From: an uncultured Lachnospiraceae bacterium | GTDB taxonomy: Bacteria > Bacillota > Clostridia > Lachnospirales > Lachnospiraceae | Reading direction: 5' to 3' | DNA length: 64,000 nucleotides | Assembly: GCA_910585895.1 (NCBI GenBank) | Contig: CAJUHY010000005.1 | Coordinates: 39,957 to 103,956, forward strand | Shown here: one piece after another, positions 40,598 through 50,166 of the stretch | Layout of the letters: the number at the start of each line of letters is the position of its first letter | How positions within the stretch are numbered: position 1 is the stretch's first letter | Position numbers and translations under genes: made by a program | Notes under the pieces: generated by a model | Database searches by the model: none | The model's input: the letters and a program-made list of their open reading frames with translations, nothing else | What the model was told of the DNA's origin: nothing

Positions 40598-43426
40598 TTA
40601 ATCTTCAAAATCCTTTTCCCTCAGGTATAAATACCCTTCTGGGCTAAATTTCTTACCGCCAAAAATTTTTTTCAGACCACCTCGCTCCGCTCTGGCAATC
40701 GCCTCATCTACAATATCCTTTACCTCCGTTAAAGTTGTTGCCTCATCTAACTTCTGAATATTGCTGATTCGGTTATAAAGCGCCAGTATTCCCATATCGT
40801 CAATCTCACATTCCTGCTCCTCAGCATATGCCTTGGCAAATTCCACCAGCTCATCGCTGGTAAAGATTGGTATTTTTATCCGTTCCGTAAATTTCTTAGA
40901 CAAATTTACGTCCTGGCTTAACAGCTTTTTTATGCCTTTGCTGGTATCCTCCATGAGAACCAGCAGCCCACCAGTATCCTGTTCCATCAAAAGTGATAAT
41001 TTCGTGGCAGTCTCTTTCGAAATATCCCCCGCCTTTTCCACAATCAGGTAACCGCCTGCCACTTTCTTCAATAACTGGCTCAGTTCTTTCTGATTCAAGG
41101 CCTCTCCGGTAATCTTACCTACTTTGCCGCCTGGATGTTTACTGCTCTTTTGAATTACTTTAATGAAGTCTGTCGCCAACACTGTTTTGCCGCTTCCCCT
41201 GCCGCCGGTTATCAAAATATTTCCGCTAGTCGAAGTACTGTCATTGCCCTTCCTGTGCAAAGCGCCCTCTAATACCTGACAAAGCTGCTGTTCCATACCG
41301 GTAATGGGAACAAAATAGGAGAAAATCTTCTTCTGTTCCGGGCTCAGCTTGCTGATATGTTCTGCCGGCTCTTCTATGTTAATCTTAGGGATGCTGACAT
41401 TTTCCTTTTCCTCACGGGAAGCTTTTGCTGCTTCAAATACGGACTGCAGATACTGTCCGGCATCTTTCTTGTCTGTATCTTTGCCCTTTTTTATTCCTTC
41501 TGCATCTGCAGTTGTTTCCTTGACGGCAAGTTCTTTTGCTGCAGTTTCTTTACCAGTATTTTCCTTTGTATCTGTTTCCTCTGCATGTAGCTTTGCCGCT
41601 TTTTCCTCACGCAGCTTCTGTAAATATTCTTCCGGTATCGGTTCTCCGAGAATCTTCGCTGCTTCCTCCCAAGTTGAATCCGCAGCGGAAGATTCCTGTA
41701 TTTCTTCCTCTAGCTGCAAATCCTCCGGCAGCTGTATGTCAGGCAGCTGTGCTGGTTCCGTTAAAGGCTGTTCGCCTTTCGGCTGCTCTGGCTCCTTCTC
41801 TGGCTGTGTACTTTCCATATATCCGGTTCCTTCCGCAGATGTGATGTCTGCCAAATGTCCGATTGCCTTCATCGGCTTTGTGTCCTGTGACAGCGGTTCC
41901 CCCTTCATCTGCACCTGTTCTCGTGGCAGTTCCGGTTCCACTGCCGGCTCTACATGTTCCGGCTGCTGTACATTTTCAATCGGCTCAATTTCTTCCGACT
42001 GCTGCACTTCCTCCGGTATCTGTATTCCTTTCGGTAATTGTATATCTTCCGGCATCTGCATATCCCTGGGAATCTGTACCTCTGGCTGCGGTTCTTCCTG
42101 TAACTGATACAGCTCATCGGGAATCTGCTCTTGGAACTGCTGTCCCCTGGAAGCCGAATCTATCTGCTCTTCAGAAGCATCATTATGCAGATACTGTTCC
42201 TCCAGCAGTTCTTTGGGACTGACGCCCGCTTCCAGCTTGGGAATAATATCATGAAGTCTCTCCAACAAATCCCATGCCTCCTGCATGGCACGTGCTTTCG
42301 CAGATTCCAGTCTCTTTTGCTGCGCCGCTGCCATAGCAGCTTCCGCTGCCATTCTGGTCTTTTCCCAGTCTGCCAACACTTCTTCTATCCCAATCTGCCC
42401 ATTGACCTGAGGCTCTCTGACTCCGCCTCCCTGGACAGAAAAACTAAACTGTCCATCCCGGTCCTCAGCAAGCATTTCTTCAAAATCATTTTTCAATGAG
42501 TCATCTATTTCCTCATCGGTCTCGATATGTCCATACCGCTCCTCTTCCGCTGCACGGTCAGTTTCCTCCTGCGGTACCTGCAGATAGGGAATATCTTCCA
42601 CCATTTTTTTGAGGCTATCCATGGTGTCGTTGACCGTCTCCTTGGAGTTGGCATCCATTATCTGCTGCATACTCTTAGCGATTTCTGCCTGCAGATTCTG
42701 GGTATTAAAACGCCCGGTGTTAGCGGTAATATTAGGTATTTTCATGGTATCCCGTACCACCTCGCCGGATTCGAGCGCATCGGTAGTATGTACTTCCACC
42801 ATGTCCTCATTAGACTGCATGAGTTCCCGGTATTTCTGTTCCTGGGTATGAGTCAGCGGCTGATAGAGCATCTTCAATTCCAATGCCTTCTCCACATATT
42901 TCCCATCACCGATAAAAAGAATCAACTCATCGCATACCTCTACACACCGCTCGCTGTTGCCAAGCCGATGGTACAGATATGCCAGTTCAAACGCCCACTC
43001 CTCCCGGTATTCGCGCCCCTTGAATTCCTCCAGAATGGCAATCAGCTGTTCTATACTGGCACCGCCTAACTTTTCAATTTGATAACGAAGGACATACTTC
43101 TGGTTGTCATAAGGCGCAACCTCCAGAAATTCTTCAAAATAATCCTTCGCCTCATCAAGATTTCCCATTTTGAGGGCAACCAGTGTCAAACGGTACAAAA
43201 TGTTCCTGCCCACGGCCGCTCGGTCATATGCCATCAGCAGAATCTCATGGCTCTCATCATAACGTTTGCATCTGTCATATATCTCCCCTACCATACACAA
43301 TGTGGCAGCGCTCTTAACCTTCCGCCAATTGATGGTATCTGCTATATCTGCTGCAGTTTTAAAATCTTTTTCTTCTACAAGGTTCTTCAACTGTTCCAGT
43401 TTTAACTTGTATTCGTATCTGTCCAA
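40598..43426 (-). CDS. TPR protein with degenerate AAA+ ATPase domain
   Basis: 942 residues, TTG start with GAGGTG six bases before. Residues 1-200 are TPR-like helical repeats (A-A-D-I-A-D-T-I-N-W, A-E-E-Y-D type pairs: R-C-K-R-Y-D-E-S-H-E-I-L). The centre (about 270-690) is a Glu/Gln/Pro-rich linker with P-x-x-x-Q-x-P repeats. The C-terminal 220 residues carry a P-loop G-G-R-G-S-G-K-T near 742, and G-G-Y-L-I-V-E-K-A-G-D where a Walker B (L-x-I-D-E) is expected, so the acidic pair is altered. It is CbxX/ClpX-like in layout. Being immediately upstream of glgB, it may scaffold or regulate glycogen metabolism. Function unknown. Confidence 0.72.
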   Translation of the reverse strand: MDRYEYKLKLEQLKNLVEEKDFKTAADIADTINWRKVKSAATLCMVGEIYDRCKRYDESHEILLMAYDRAAVGRNILYRLTLVALKMGNLDEAKDYFEEFLEVAPYDNQKYVLRYQIEKLGGASIEQLIAILEEFKGREYREEWAFELAYLYHRLGNSERCVEVCDELILFIGDGKYVEKALELKMLYQPLTHTQEQKYRELMQSNEDMVEVHTTDALESGEVVRDTMKIPNITANTGRFNTQNLQAEIAKSMQQIMDANSKETVNDTMDSLKKMVEDIPYLQVPQEETDRAAEEERYGHIETDEEIDDSLKNDFEEMLAEDRDGQFSFSVQGGGVREPQVNGQIGIEEVLADWEKTRMAAEAAMAAAQQKRLESAKARAMQEAWDLLERLHDIIPKLEAGVSPKELLEEQYLHNDASEEQIDSASRGQQFQEQIPDELYQLQEEPQPEVQIPRDMQMPEDIQLPKGIQIPEEVQQSEEIEPIENVQQPEHVEPAVEPELPREQVQMKGEPLSQDTKPMKAIGHLADITSAEGTGYMESTQPEKEPEQPKGEQPLTEPAQLPDIQLPEDLQLEEEIQESSAADSTWEEAAKILGEPIPEEYLQKLREEKAAKLHAEETDTKENTGKETAAKELAVKETTADAEGIKKGKDTDKKDAGQYLQSVFEAAKASREEKENVSIPKINIEEPAEHISKLSPEQKKIFSYFVPITGMEQQLCQVLEGALHRKGNDSTSTSGNILITGGRGSGKTVLATDFIKVIQKSSKHPGGKVGKITGEALNQKELSQLLKKVAGGYLIVEKAGDISKETATKLSLLMEQDTGGLLVLMEDTSKGIKKLLSQDVNLSKKFTERIKIPIFTSDELVEFAKAYAEEQECEIDDMGILALYNRISNIQKLDEATTLTEVKDIVDEAIARAERGGLKKIFGGKKFSPEGYLYLREKDFED

Positions 43427-43489
43427 CTATTTCACCTCAGAATTATGTTAAAAGGGATGTTTCCCCCATTATTGTCTATATTTAGACAT

Positions 43490-43519
43490 AGCATACCATA
43501 TTACCCCCATTTATGTCAA
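43490..43519 (-). promoter_or_regulatory. Promoter of the TPR-AAA/glgB operon, with a repeated AATGGGGG motif
   Basis: TTGACA, 18 bases, TATGCT, reading to the left, about 60 bases before the TTG start. AATGGGGG occurs twice (43461-43471 and 43501-43512), about 41 bases apart, on the transcribed side; a possible operator pair. Confidence 0.7.
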
Positions 43520-43535
43520 AATCCTCAGCTGAAAA

Positions 43536-44891
43536 TTATTTCCTTTTTTGTTTATTCTGTAAATTCTTCTTACGGCCCATAATACTTTTACCCGACTTTC
43601 TATGCTCCAGCTTCTTTCCATCATCTTCTGGAAAATCAACCAATATATGTTTCTCAACATCCAGCTTTTCTACCTTAATATAATTTCCGCTGTCTTGCGG
43701 AAGCTGTTTCTTCTTTAATATATGGTTGACCGTTCTGCGGAAGACATAGAAAATCACTGCAAATGCCGGCACACCAATAATCATTCCCAGAATACCGAAT
43801 ATTCCGCCTCCTACAAGGATGGCAAACACTACCCAGAACGAAGAAAGCCCTGTGGATTCCCCTAAAATTGCAGGTCCCAGGATATTTCCGTCAAACTGCT
43901 GCAGAATCAGGATAAATAAAATAAAGTATACACCCTGTATGGGATTTGCCAACATAATGAGAATTGCACTTGGTATCGCTCCCAGATAAGGCCCGAAAAA
44001 TGGTATCACATTGGTTACGCCCACAATCACGCTGACAAGCACGGTATAAGGCATCTTCATAAGCGACAGGCAGATAAAACATAAAATACCAATAATCAAA
44101 GAGTCCAGAAGCTTTCCTGAAATAAATCCGCCAAAAATCTCGTTGCTCTTATGTACAGTATGGATAACTGCATTGGCAGACTTGCCTGGCAGCAACGCAT
44201 ACATCAGTTTCTTACTCTGACCGATAAATTCCTCCTTGCTCATCAGCACATAAATAGAAATGATTATACCAATCAGTACATTGAACAGCATCCTTACCGC
44301 ACTGATTACACCGGCAGTGACCCCGACCATGATATTTTTCGTCTGGGGGAGGAAATCTGTCTTTGCCCAATTTTCAAAGAATTCCGTTCCCTTCATCAGC
44401 CCGACTTCCAGATAACTGGAAATCTCGCTGTCGCTGCTGACATATTCGTTAAGCCAGTCCATAAAGTCATTGACCTGTTTGGGCAACGTGCCTATCATAC
44501 CATTGATGCTCTTGTAAAGTTCCGGTATTACCATCAAAAGCAGAACTGCAATAATCAATACAAAAAAGACGAGAGCTCCAATTACGCTGACGACCCTGAC
44601 CAATTTCTTTGCCTTCTCTGGATCTTTCATCTTCTGCTGTGCCAACGGCAGCAGATGACGTTCTTCAAAATTTACAACTGGCGTCATCAGATAAGCGATT
44701 ACTAAACCAATCGTAATCGGCTGCAAAATGGCTATCAGCTTACCGACAATGGATGTAAATCCATGGTAACGGTCAATCAGGAAAAAAAATGCCAACGACC
44801 CTACAATAACTAAAAAAGCAGTAAGCCCTATTGCTAAATAGGGCCTGATATTCCAATTTGTTTTTTCTCTTGTACTTTTATGTTCATCCAC
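43536..44891 (-). CDS. AI-2E family permease
   Basis: About 451 residues with eight membrane helices. The layout follows the family: helix pairs at residues about 20-95, an extracytoplasmic loop with L-P-K-Q-V-N-D-F-M-D-W-L (residues about 130-180), helices again from about 200, and the conserved C-terminal G-V-T-N-V-I-P-F-F-G-P-Y-L-G-A-I-P near 305. Members may export autoinducer-2 or other small substrates, but the label is historical. Start uncertain: GTG 11 bases after GGGAGG is preferred. A hairpin separates it from the upstream aconitase-family gene. Confidence 0.87.
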   Translation of the reverse strand: MDEHKSTREKTNWNIRPYLAIGLTAFLVIVGSLAFFFLIDRYHGFTSIVGKLIAILQPITIGLVIAYLMTPVVNFEERHLLPLAQQKMKDPEKAKKLVRVVSVIGALVFFVLIIAVLLLMVIPELYKSINGMIGTLPKQVNDFMDWLNEYVSSDSEISSYLEVGLMKGTEFFENWAKTDFLPQTKNIMVGVTAGVISAVRMLFNVLIGIIISIYVLMSKEEFIGQSKKLMYALLPGKSANAVIHTVHKSNEIFGGFISGKLLDSLIIGILCFICLSLMKMPYTVLVSVIVGVTNVIPFFGPYLGAIPSAILIMLANPIQGVYFILFILILQQFDGNILGPAILGESTGLSSFWVVFAILVGGGIFGILGMIIGVPAFAVIFYVFRRTVNHILKKKQLPQDSGNYIKVEKLDVEKHILVDFPEDDGKKLEHRKSGKSIMGRKKNLQNKQKRK

Positions 44892-44918
44892 TATAAATAC
44901 ATCCTCCCGCTGCAAAGC

Positions 44919-44945
44919 CAGGGTATTGCGGGAAGCAATACCCTG
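44919..44945 (-). terminator. Hairpin between the aconitase gene and the permease gene
   Basis: CAGGGTATTGC pairs perfectly with GCAATACCCTG (11 bp, 5-base loop), 20 bases after the aconitase-family stop. No T tract on the minus strand, so it may only attenuate. Confidence 0.6.
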
Positions 44946-44964
44946 TTCCTGTTTTACCTTTTAG

Positions 44965-47271
44965 TTACTCTGCCTTGTAATAGTTAATAAGGCAGCCTTT
45001 TAATATAATGGTGCGCTCATCTTCTGTCAACTCACCCATTCCTAACGTAAATTCTTTGAGTGCGCCGTCTTTTACCACATAAGCCGGAATCTCCGTCTGC
45101 TTTGCTTCCACCGCTTTACGGATATCAGGAACGAAAATATAATCCCCATTTGCAAACGGCAGCTCCCCTGCCGGAATGATAAACGGCAGCATTCCCCAGT
45201 TAATCAGATTGGACCTGTAACGCTTGGTCGCATACTCGTTGGCAATATTAGCCCAGCCGCCTAACACTTTCTGACAGGAAGCAGCCTGCTCTCTTGCCGA
45301 GCCATCTCCCGGCTTCACGGCAAAAATGGTACTTCCAAATCCAATCATACCCGGTTTTGCATTTGCAAAAGATTTCTCCGGGAACATCTTGCCAACGGCT
45401 TCCATCACCGGTTTCAACTCCTCTAGCACATCCAGCGGGCAGACACCTTCCTCCACAGCTTTCTGCGCTTTTTGAATTTCTTTGGCACGTCCCACATATG
45501 CCGGGTCTTTTCTTGACAATGTAAACTCTGCCAATCCCAGCGGGTTAGAACGGTAAGAAGAAGTCTCCCCGGAGGGAATCAGCTCATCTGTAGTTGTCAC
45601 CGGGTCATGAATCTCAGAGACAACCTTCAGCACCATATTCTCGGGCAATGCGCTCATCGCCGGCCAATCCTTGATATTGGGTCCAAACTTAATTTCCTGT
45701 GTAGGATCTGCCACACCCTTACTGTCAAATACACGGTTGGCATATATCTTACTGTCAAAGTAATATTTGGGATGGGAATAATAAACGTCCATATCCGTAG
45801 CCGGGGTCAAATAACCTTTATTCGCTGCTGTAGCAGCAATAGAACGCGCATCCATCAACGCTACAGAGGCAATCTGTCCGCTCTGCAGCTTACTTCCCTC
45901 ACGGTTGGGGAAGTTCCTCGTGGAATGGCGGATAGAAAATCCGTTATTGCTGGGCGTATCGCCCGCACCAAAACAGGGTCCGCAGAATGCCGTCTTTAAA
46001 ACAGCGCCCGCCTCCATCAAGGTTTCTGCCGCGCCGCCCCTGACCAGTTCCATATAAACAGGCATACTTGCCGGATATACGCTCAGTGTAAACTCGTCAG
46101 AGCCAATACTTGCCCCTTCCATAATATCAGCCGCCGCGCAGATATTTTCATATCCGCCTCCTGCACAGCCTGCGATTATTCCCTGGTCTACATAAAGCTT
46201 ACCGTTTCTTACTTTATCTTTGAGAGTAAAGTCTACAGCCCCGTCCAGGCTCACGAGCGCTTTCTTCTCACAGTCATCCAGAATATCCATAAGGTTTGCA
46301 TTCAGTTCCTCAATGGTATAAGTGTTGCTGGGATGGAACGGCATGGCAATCATCGGTTTTACTTTGCTTAAGTCTACCTCTATCATACCATCATAGTAAG
46401 CAGTCTGTCCTGGATTCAGCTCCTTGTAGTCTTCTTTTCTTTTATGAATCTCATAGAATTCACGAATCGTGTCATCTGTCCGCCAAATGGAGGACAGGCA
46501 AGTAGTCTCTGTGGTCATAACATCAATGCCGATTCGGAAATCTGCACTCAAATTGGAGACGCCAGGTCCTACAAATTCCATTACTTTATTATTTACATAA
46601 CCATTGGCAAACACAGCGCCGATAATTGCAAGCGCCACGTCCTGTGGCCCCACGCCATTTGCCGGCTTACCCGTCAGGTATACGCCGACTACCTTCGGCA
46701 TGTTTATGTCATACGTCTTGTTCAGCAGCTGCTTCACCAGCTCAGGTCCTCCCTCTCCCATTGCCATCGTGCCCAATGCGCCGTAACGGGTATGGGAATC
46801 CGAGCCAAGAATCATCTTGCCGCCTCCAGCAAGCATCTCCCTCGCATACTGATGAATGACTGCCTGATGAGGGGGAACATAAACCCCGCCGTACTTCTTA
46901 GCACAGCTAAGTCCAAACATGTGATCATCCTCATTGATTGTGCCGCCAACTGCACATAAGGAATTGTGGCAATTGGTGAGCACATAGGGGACTGGAAATT
47001 TCTCTAATCCTGAAGCCCTCGCCGTCTGAATAATTCCCACAAAAGTAATGTCATGCGAAGTCAGCTTGTCAAACTTTATCTTAAGCTTCTCCATATTGTC
47101 GGAAGTGTTGTGCTCAGAAAGGATATTATATGCGATGGTATTTCGCGCTGCTTCCTCCCTGGTCACTTCCATACCGGTTTCTGCCTTGACTGCAGCCGCT
47201 GCCTGTCCGTTGTCGGGCACCAGTGTCTGCCCATTTACCAGGTATACGCCGCCATCGTGTAATTTTATCAT
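44965..47271 (-). CDS. Aconitase-family hydratase
   Basis: 768 residues. The three Fe-S cluster cysteines are in place: one in I-I-A-G-C-A-G-G-G near residue 367, two in F-C-G-P-C-F-G near 432-435. Also visible: G-S-D-S-H-T-R-Y-G near 167, V-G-P-G-V-S-N-L near 235, and the swivelling C-terminal domain (R-Y-R-S-N-L-I-N-W-G-M-L-P-F near 685). It probably isomerises citrate to isocitrate or a related tricarboxylate. The I-G-S-C-T-N core of aconitases is replaced by A-G-C-A-G-G, so the substrate may differ. AGGAGGCAGATAT precedes the ATG, and the gene has its own promoter. Confidence 0.87.
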   Translation of the reverse strand: MIKLHDGGVYLVNGQTLVPDNGQAAAAVKAETGMEVTREEAARNTIAYNILSEHNTSDNMEKLKIKFDKLTSHDITFVGIIQTARASGLEKFPVPYVLTNCHNSLCAVGGTINEDDHMFGLSCAKKYGGVYVPPHQAVIHQYAREMLAGGGKMILGSDSHTRYGALGTMAMGEGGPELVKQLLNKTYDINMPKVVGVYLTGKPANGVGPQDVALAIIGAVFANGYVNNKVMEFVGPGVSNLSADFRIGIDVMTTETTCLSSIWRTDDTIREFYEIHKRKEDYKELNPGQTAYYDGMIEVDLSKVKPMIAMPFHPSNTYTIEELNANLMDILDDCEKKALVSLDGAVDFTLKDKVRNGKLYVDQGIIAGCAGGGYENICAAADIMEGASIGSDEFTLSVYPASMPVYMELVRGGAAETLMEAGAVLKTAFCGPCFGAGDTPSNNGFSIRHSTRNFPNREGSKLQSGQIASVALMDARSIAATAANKGYLTPATDMDVYYSHPKYYFDSKIYANRVFDSKGVADPTQEIKFGPNIKDWPAMSALPENMVLKVVSEIHDPVTTTDELIPSGETSSYRSNPLGLAEFTLSRKDPAYVGRAKEIQKAQKAVEEGVCPLDVLEELKPVMEAVGKMFPEKSFANAKPGMIGFGSTIFAVKPGDGSAREQAASCQKVLGGWANIANEYATKRYRSNLINWGMLPFIIPAGELPFANGDYIFVPDIRKAVEAKQTEIPAYVVKDGALKEFTLGMGELTEDERTIILKGCLINYYKAE

Positions 47272-47367
47272 ATATCTGCCTCCTAAAATTAATCTATAAT
47301 TTAAACACTAATCATAATGCTCTGCAACCATCCATCCCCAGAGGGAAATTGAACAATTATAACATTC

Positions 47368-47396
47368 ATTATAATGTGCCGATCAGAGAAATACAA
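47368..47396 (-). promoter_or_regulatory. Promoter of the aconitase-family gene
   Basis: TTGTAT, 17 bases, TATAAT, reading to the left, about 95 bases before the start. Confidence 0.7.
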
Positions 47397-47411
47397 GAAT
47401 AAATTTTCCGA

Positions 47412-50153
47412 TTACTTCTGCTGCTCAAACTCAATCATCACTTTAAATAAATCGCCATCCAGATAAATCTCAAATGTACCGCCCATCAGCGTGGTTAAAT
47501 TCTGCGCAATGGAAAGTCCCAGTCCGCTGCCTTCCGTACTCCTAGAGACATCTCCGCGGATAAAACGTTCTGTAAGTTCCTCTGCTTCAATATTCAGAGG
47601 ATTTTCGGAAATGTTTTTGATGGAGAATGAGACTTTCTCACCATCCGCCTGCAGGTCCACATATACCCGAGTCTGTTCCATGGCATATTTTGTCACATTT
47701 TGGTACAGATTTTCCAGGACTCGCCAGATTCTCCTGCCATCTGCTAAAATAACTACAGACTCTTTGGGTAGGCTGGAAATAACTTTAAGCCCACGCTCCT
47801 CAAAACGCTCGGCAAATTCTCCCTCTGTCTGGTGCACCAGCTCCACAAGGTTAATCCGCACCATGTCCAGATTAATATTGCCGGAACTGATTCTGGAAGC
47901 CTCCACCAAATCCTCCGCCAATTGTTTCAGCCGTTGGGACTTGACGTCGAGCACCTTAATATAATTCTGCGCTCGTTCATTCTGTAAATCCTCCCTTTTC
48001 AGCAAATCCACATAGTTGATAATCGAAGTCAGCGGCGTCTTAATGTCATGGGAGACATTGGTAATTAAATCTGCCTGCAGTCGCTCGTTTTTCATGCTCT
48101 CATCCACTGCATTATGCAGCCCTTCCCCGATGGTATTGACTGCCTGCGCAAACTTCTTGTTATCTCCTTTCAGCTCGCTTTCATCAATCTTATATTCCAG
48201 GTCTCCACTGGCTATTTTGCCGATTCCTTCCATAATCTTATTGCGCTGTACGCCTTCACGGATAATCAGCACAGCCTCCACACCGCAAAGTACAGCAAAC
48301 ATAGCCACTCCAAAGGAGAGAATTCCACCATCATAAGGAATGCTTACAATAGGCAGAATAAACAAACATGCCAGAAGATGCAGCCCAAACCAAATCAACA
48401 TCTTCGTTGAAGACTTCCTCCGTTTAAACAACTGACCAATTCCATGGACAAACCACCGCAATATACTGTGCTGCCACAGCACGCCGGCACGTATTCTTCT
48501 GATAAAGCTAAGGTAGAAAACCAATAGGAACGCTGTACCCAAAAATACAATGATGCAGGACAGCAGCAGCAAACTAATATAATCACCGCCGCTGTATCCT
48601 GCCCAGACGCTTCCCAGGCCAAACACAAAGAAAATAATTTCTACTGCCGCTGGTAAAATCAACAGTTCCGTGGGAATCATGTCAAAAACATTCAAATACA
48701 CTTTTCCGCTGTCATCCCTCTTTCCTGTCACTATACTCAGATAAATCAGGCAGATTAACTCCAACAGGAAACTGCCCACAGCGCCCCAGAGGCAAATTCT
48801 AATCCAGGGATGCATACGATTATATTCTGCCCTTGCCTCCTGAAAAGCATCCTTATATGGAAACAGCGTATTAACGCCTATATAAACCACACTGCCTTTT
48901 TTGATAAACATTGGTTCTATTCTGTTATAAAAAAATTCATCCATATCCTTGACATTTGTCTCCAAACGAGCATCGCTTTCCCGGTAAATAATAAATTTTC
49001 CCAGTTTTCTGCCAAAGGACGGCAACTCCAGCCCCTCGCTGTCTTCTATATTGGTATAAATATTACCATCCTTGTTCCGGACAACCCAATAATAGATATT
49101 TGAAGTTCCTGTTTCATGCTTATAATAATGATTTACTCCTTTGCGGTAACAGCTAATTTCATCACTGATATTATCAAGTGTAAATTCAATCGCGCGACTG
49201 GCATTCTGCAGATATTCCAGAGAACATTCCCCCTGCAGGAACATTTCCCAGATTCCCACCCCTTCTATCGGCAGGTAATCCTCATCCACATAATTACAGG
49301 CAACCTCACTGCTGCTAAAGGACATGTCCATATCGCTTAACAGCCATGCCAGCTCATTTTCACTCAACTCAAAGAGTTTTCCCTCTACGACTTTATCAAT
49401 AATATCTGAGCCTTCTGTCTCCTGTCCGACTGTAACTCCTTCATCTGGCAATCCCTCAGAGATTTCACTGCTGGCTGCCGCTTCCTTTGCTTCATCGGAA
49501 ATTTTACTGCTGCTTACTGCCTCATCTTGCGCCTGCGTATTGCTGACAACAGCCCATCCATCAACTGCCGCGGAGACGCTGTACGAGCCGCCATAATAAT
49601 GTTCCACCTCCCGGATAATCTTCTCCTTCAGTCCCGGCTCAAAATCTTCCAGGCAATGAATCTCTTTTTCTTCACTATATACCGATTCGCCAGCCCGATA
49701 TATCTCTAATCTCTGTTTGATTCCATTATCCAGATAACACTCTGACACAAATTCCATGGGTTCTAAAAAATACCCCCGCGACCAATCTGCCAAATCACCG
49801 AGCCGGTAAGTCAGAGTATTTTTTTTCTTTCTCTTTTCTGTGTTCTCAGGAATTTCCTGGTTCTCGTAATACTGCCAGATATCCACTTCTTTATCCGCAT
49901 CGTAGACGCCATCCGTCTCAAACTTTCTGCGCAAATCAATAAATTCCAGTATCTCCATCGCAGCGCTCTTAAATTGATCTGCAAAATAATCCGTATCCGC
50001 ATAGGCTATATCGCTTTTTTCATCAAAGTTTAAAATATTCTTCGCAAACAGCAGAACCAGTACCATCAGACACAGCGCCAATACCGTTACAAGACACTGG
50101 TGGGCAACCAGGACTGCCGCTTTCATCCCAGCAGAATAGCGCCATTTTTTCAA
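47412..50153 (-). CDS. Sensor histidine kinase
   Basis: About 913 residues, TTG start after a G-rich site (AAAGGCGGTGATGAG). One N-terminal membrane helix (about 12-38), an extracytoplasmic region of about 400 residues, then roughly six membrane helices (about 450-640), a HAMP-like linker, HisKA with N-V-S-H-D-I-K-T-P-L (His near 701), and an ATPase domain with the N box (L-E-N-L-Y-Q-N) and G-S-G-L-G-L. The big outer region is not of a recognised sensor type. The response regulator gene precedes it, 13 bases away. Signal unknown. Confidence 0.9.
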   Translation of the reverse strand: MKKWRYSAGMKAAVLVAHQCLVTVLALCLMVLVLLFAKNILNFDEKSDIAYADTDYFADQFKSAAMEILEFIDLRRKFETDGVYDADKEVDIWQYYENQEIPENTEKRKKKNTLTYRLGDLADWSRGYFLEPMEFVSECYLDNGIKQRLEIYRAGESVYSEEKEIHCLEDFEPGLKEKIIREVEHYYGGSYSVSAAVDGWAVVSNTQAQDEAVSSSKISDEAKEAAASSEISEGLPDEGVTVGQETEGSDIIDKVVEGKLFELSENELAWLLSDMDMSFSSSEVACNYVDEDYLPIEGVGIWEMFLQGECSLEYLQNASRAIEFTLDNISDEISCYRKGVNHYYKHETGTSNIYYWVVRNKDGNIYTNIEDSEGLELPSFGRKLGKFIIYRESDARLETNVKDMDEFFYNRIEPMFIKKGSVVYIGVNTLFPYKDAFQEARAEYNRMHPWIRICLWGAVGSFLLELICLIYLSIVTGKRDDSGKVYLNVFDMIPTELLILPAAVEIIFFVFGLGSVWAGYSGGDYISLLLLSCIIVFLGTAFLLVFYLSFIRRIRAGVLWQHSILRWFVHGIGQLFKRRKSSTKMLIWFGLHLLACLFILPIVSIPYDGGILSFGVAMFAVLCGVEAVLIIREGVQRNKIMEGIGKIASGDLEYKIDESELKGDNKKFAQAVNTIGEGLHNAVDESMKNERLQADLITNVSHDIKTPLTSIINYVDLLKREDLQNERAQNYIKVLDVKSQRLKQLAEDLVEASRISSGNINLDMVRINLVELVHQTEGEFAERFEERGLKVISSLPKESVVILADGRRIWRVLENLYQNVTKYAMEQTRVYVDLQADGEKVSFSIKNISENPLNIEAEELTERFIRGDVSRSTEGSGLGLSIAQNLTTLMGGTFEIYLDGDLFKVMIEFEQQK

Positions 50154-50166
50154 CTCATCACCGCCT

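Noticed and set aside
41349..42107. Long plus-strand reading frame opposite the TPR-AAA gene
   Set aside because: It mirrors the Glu/Gln/Pro-rich low-complexity region, which gives stop-free antisense frames; no ribosome site and no recognisable protein.
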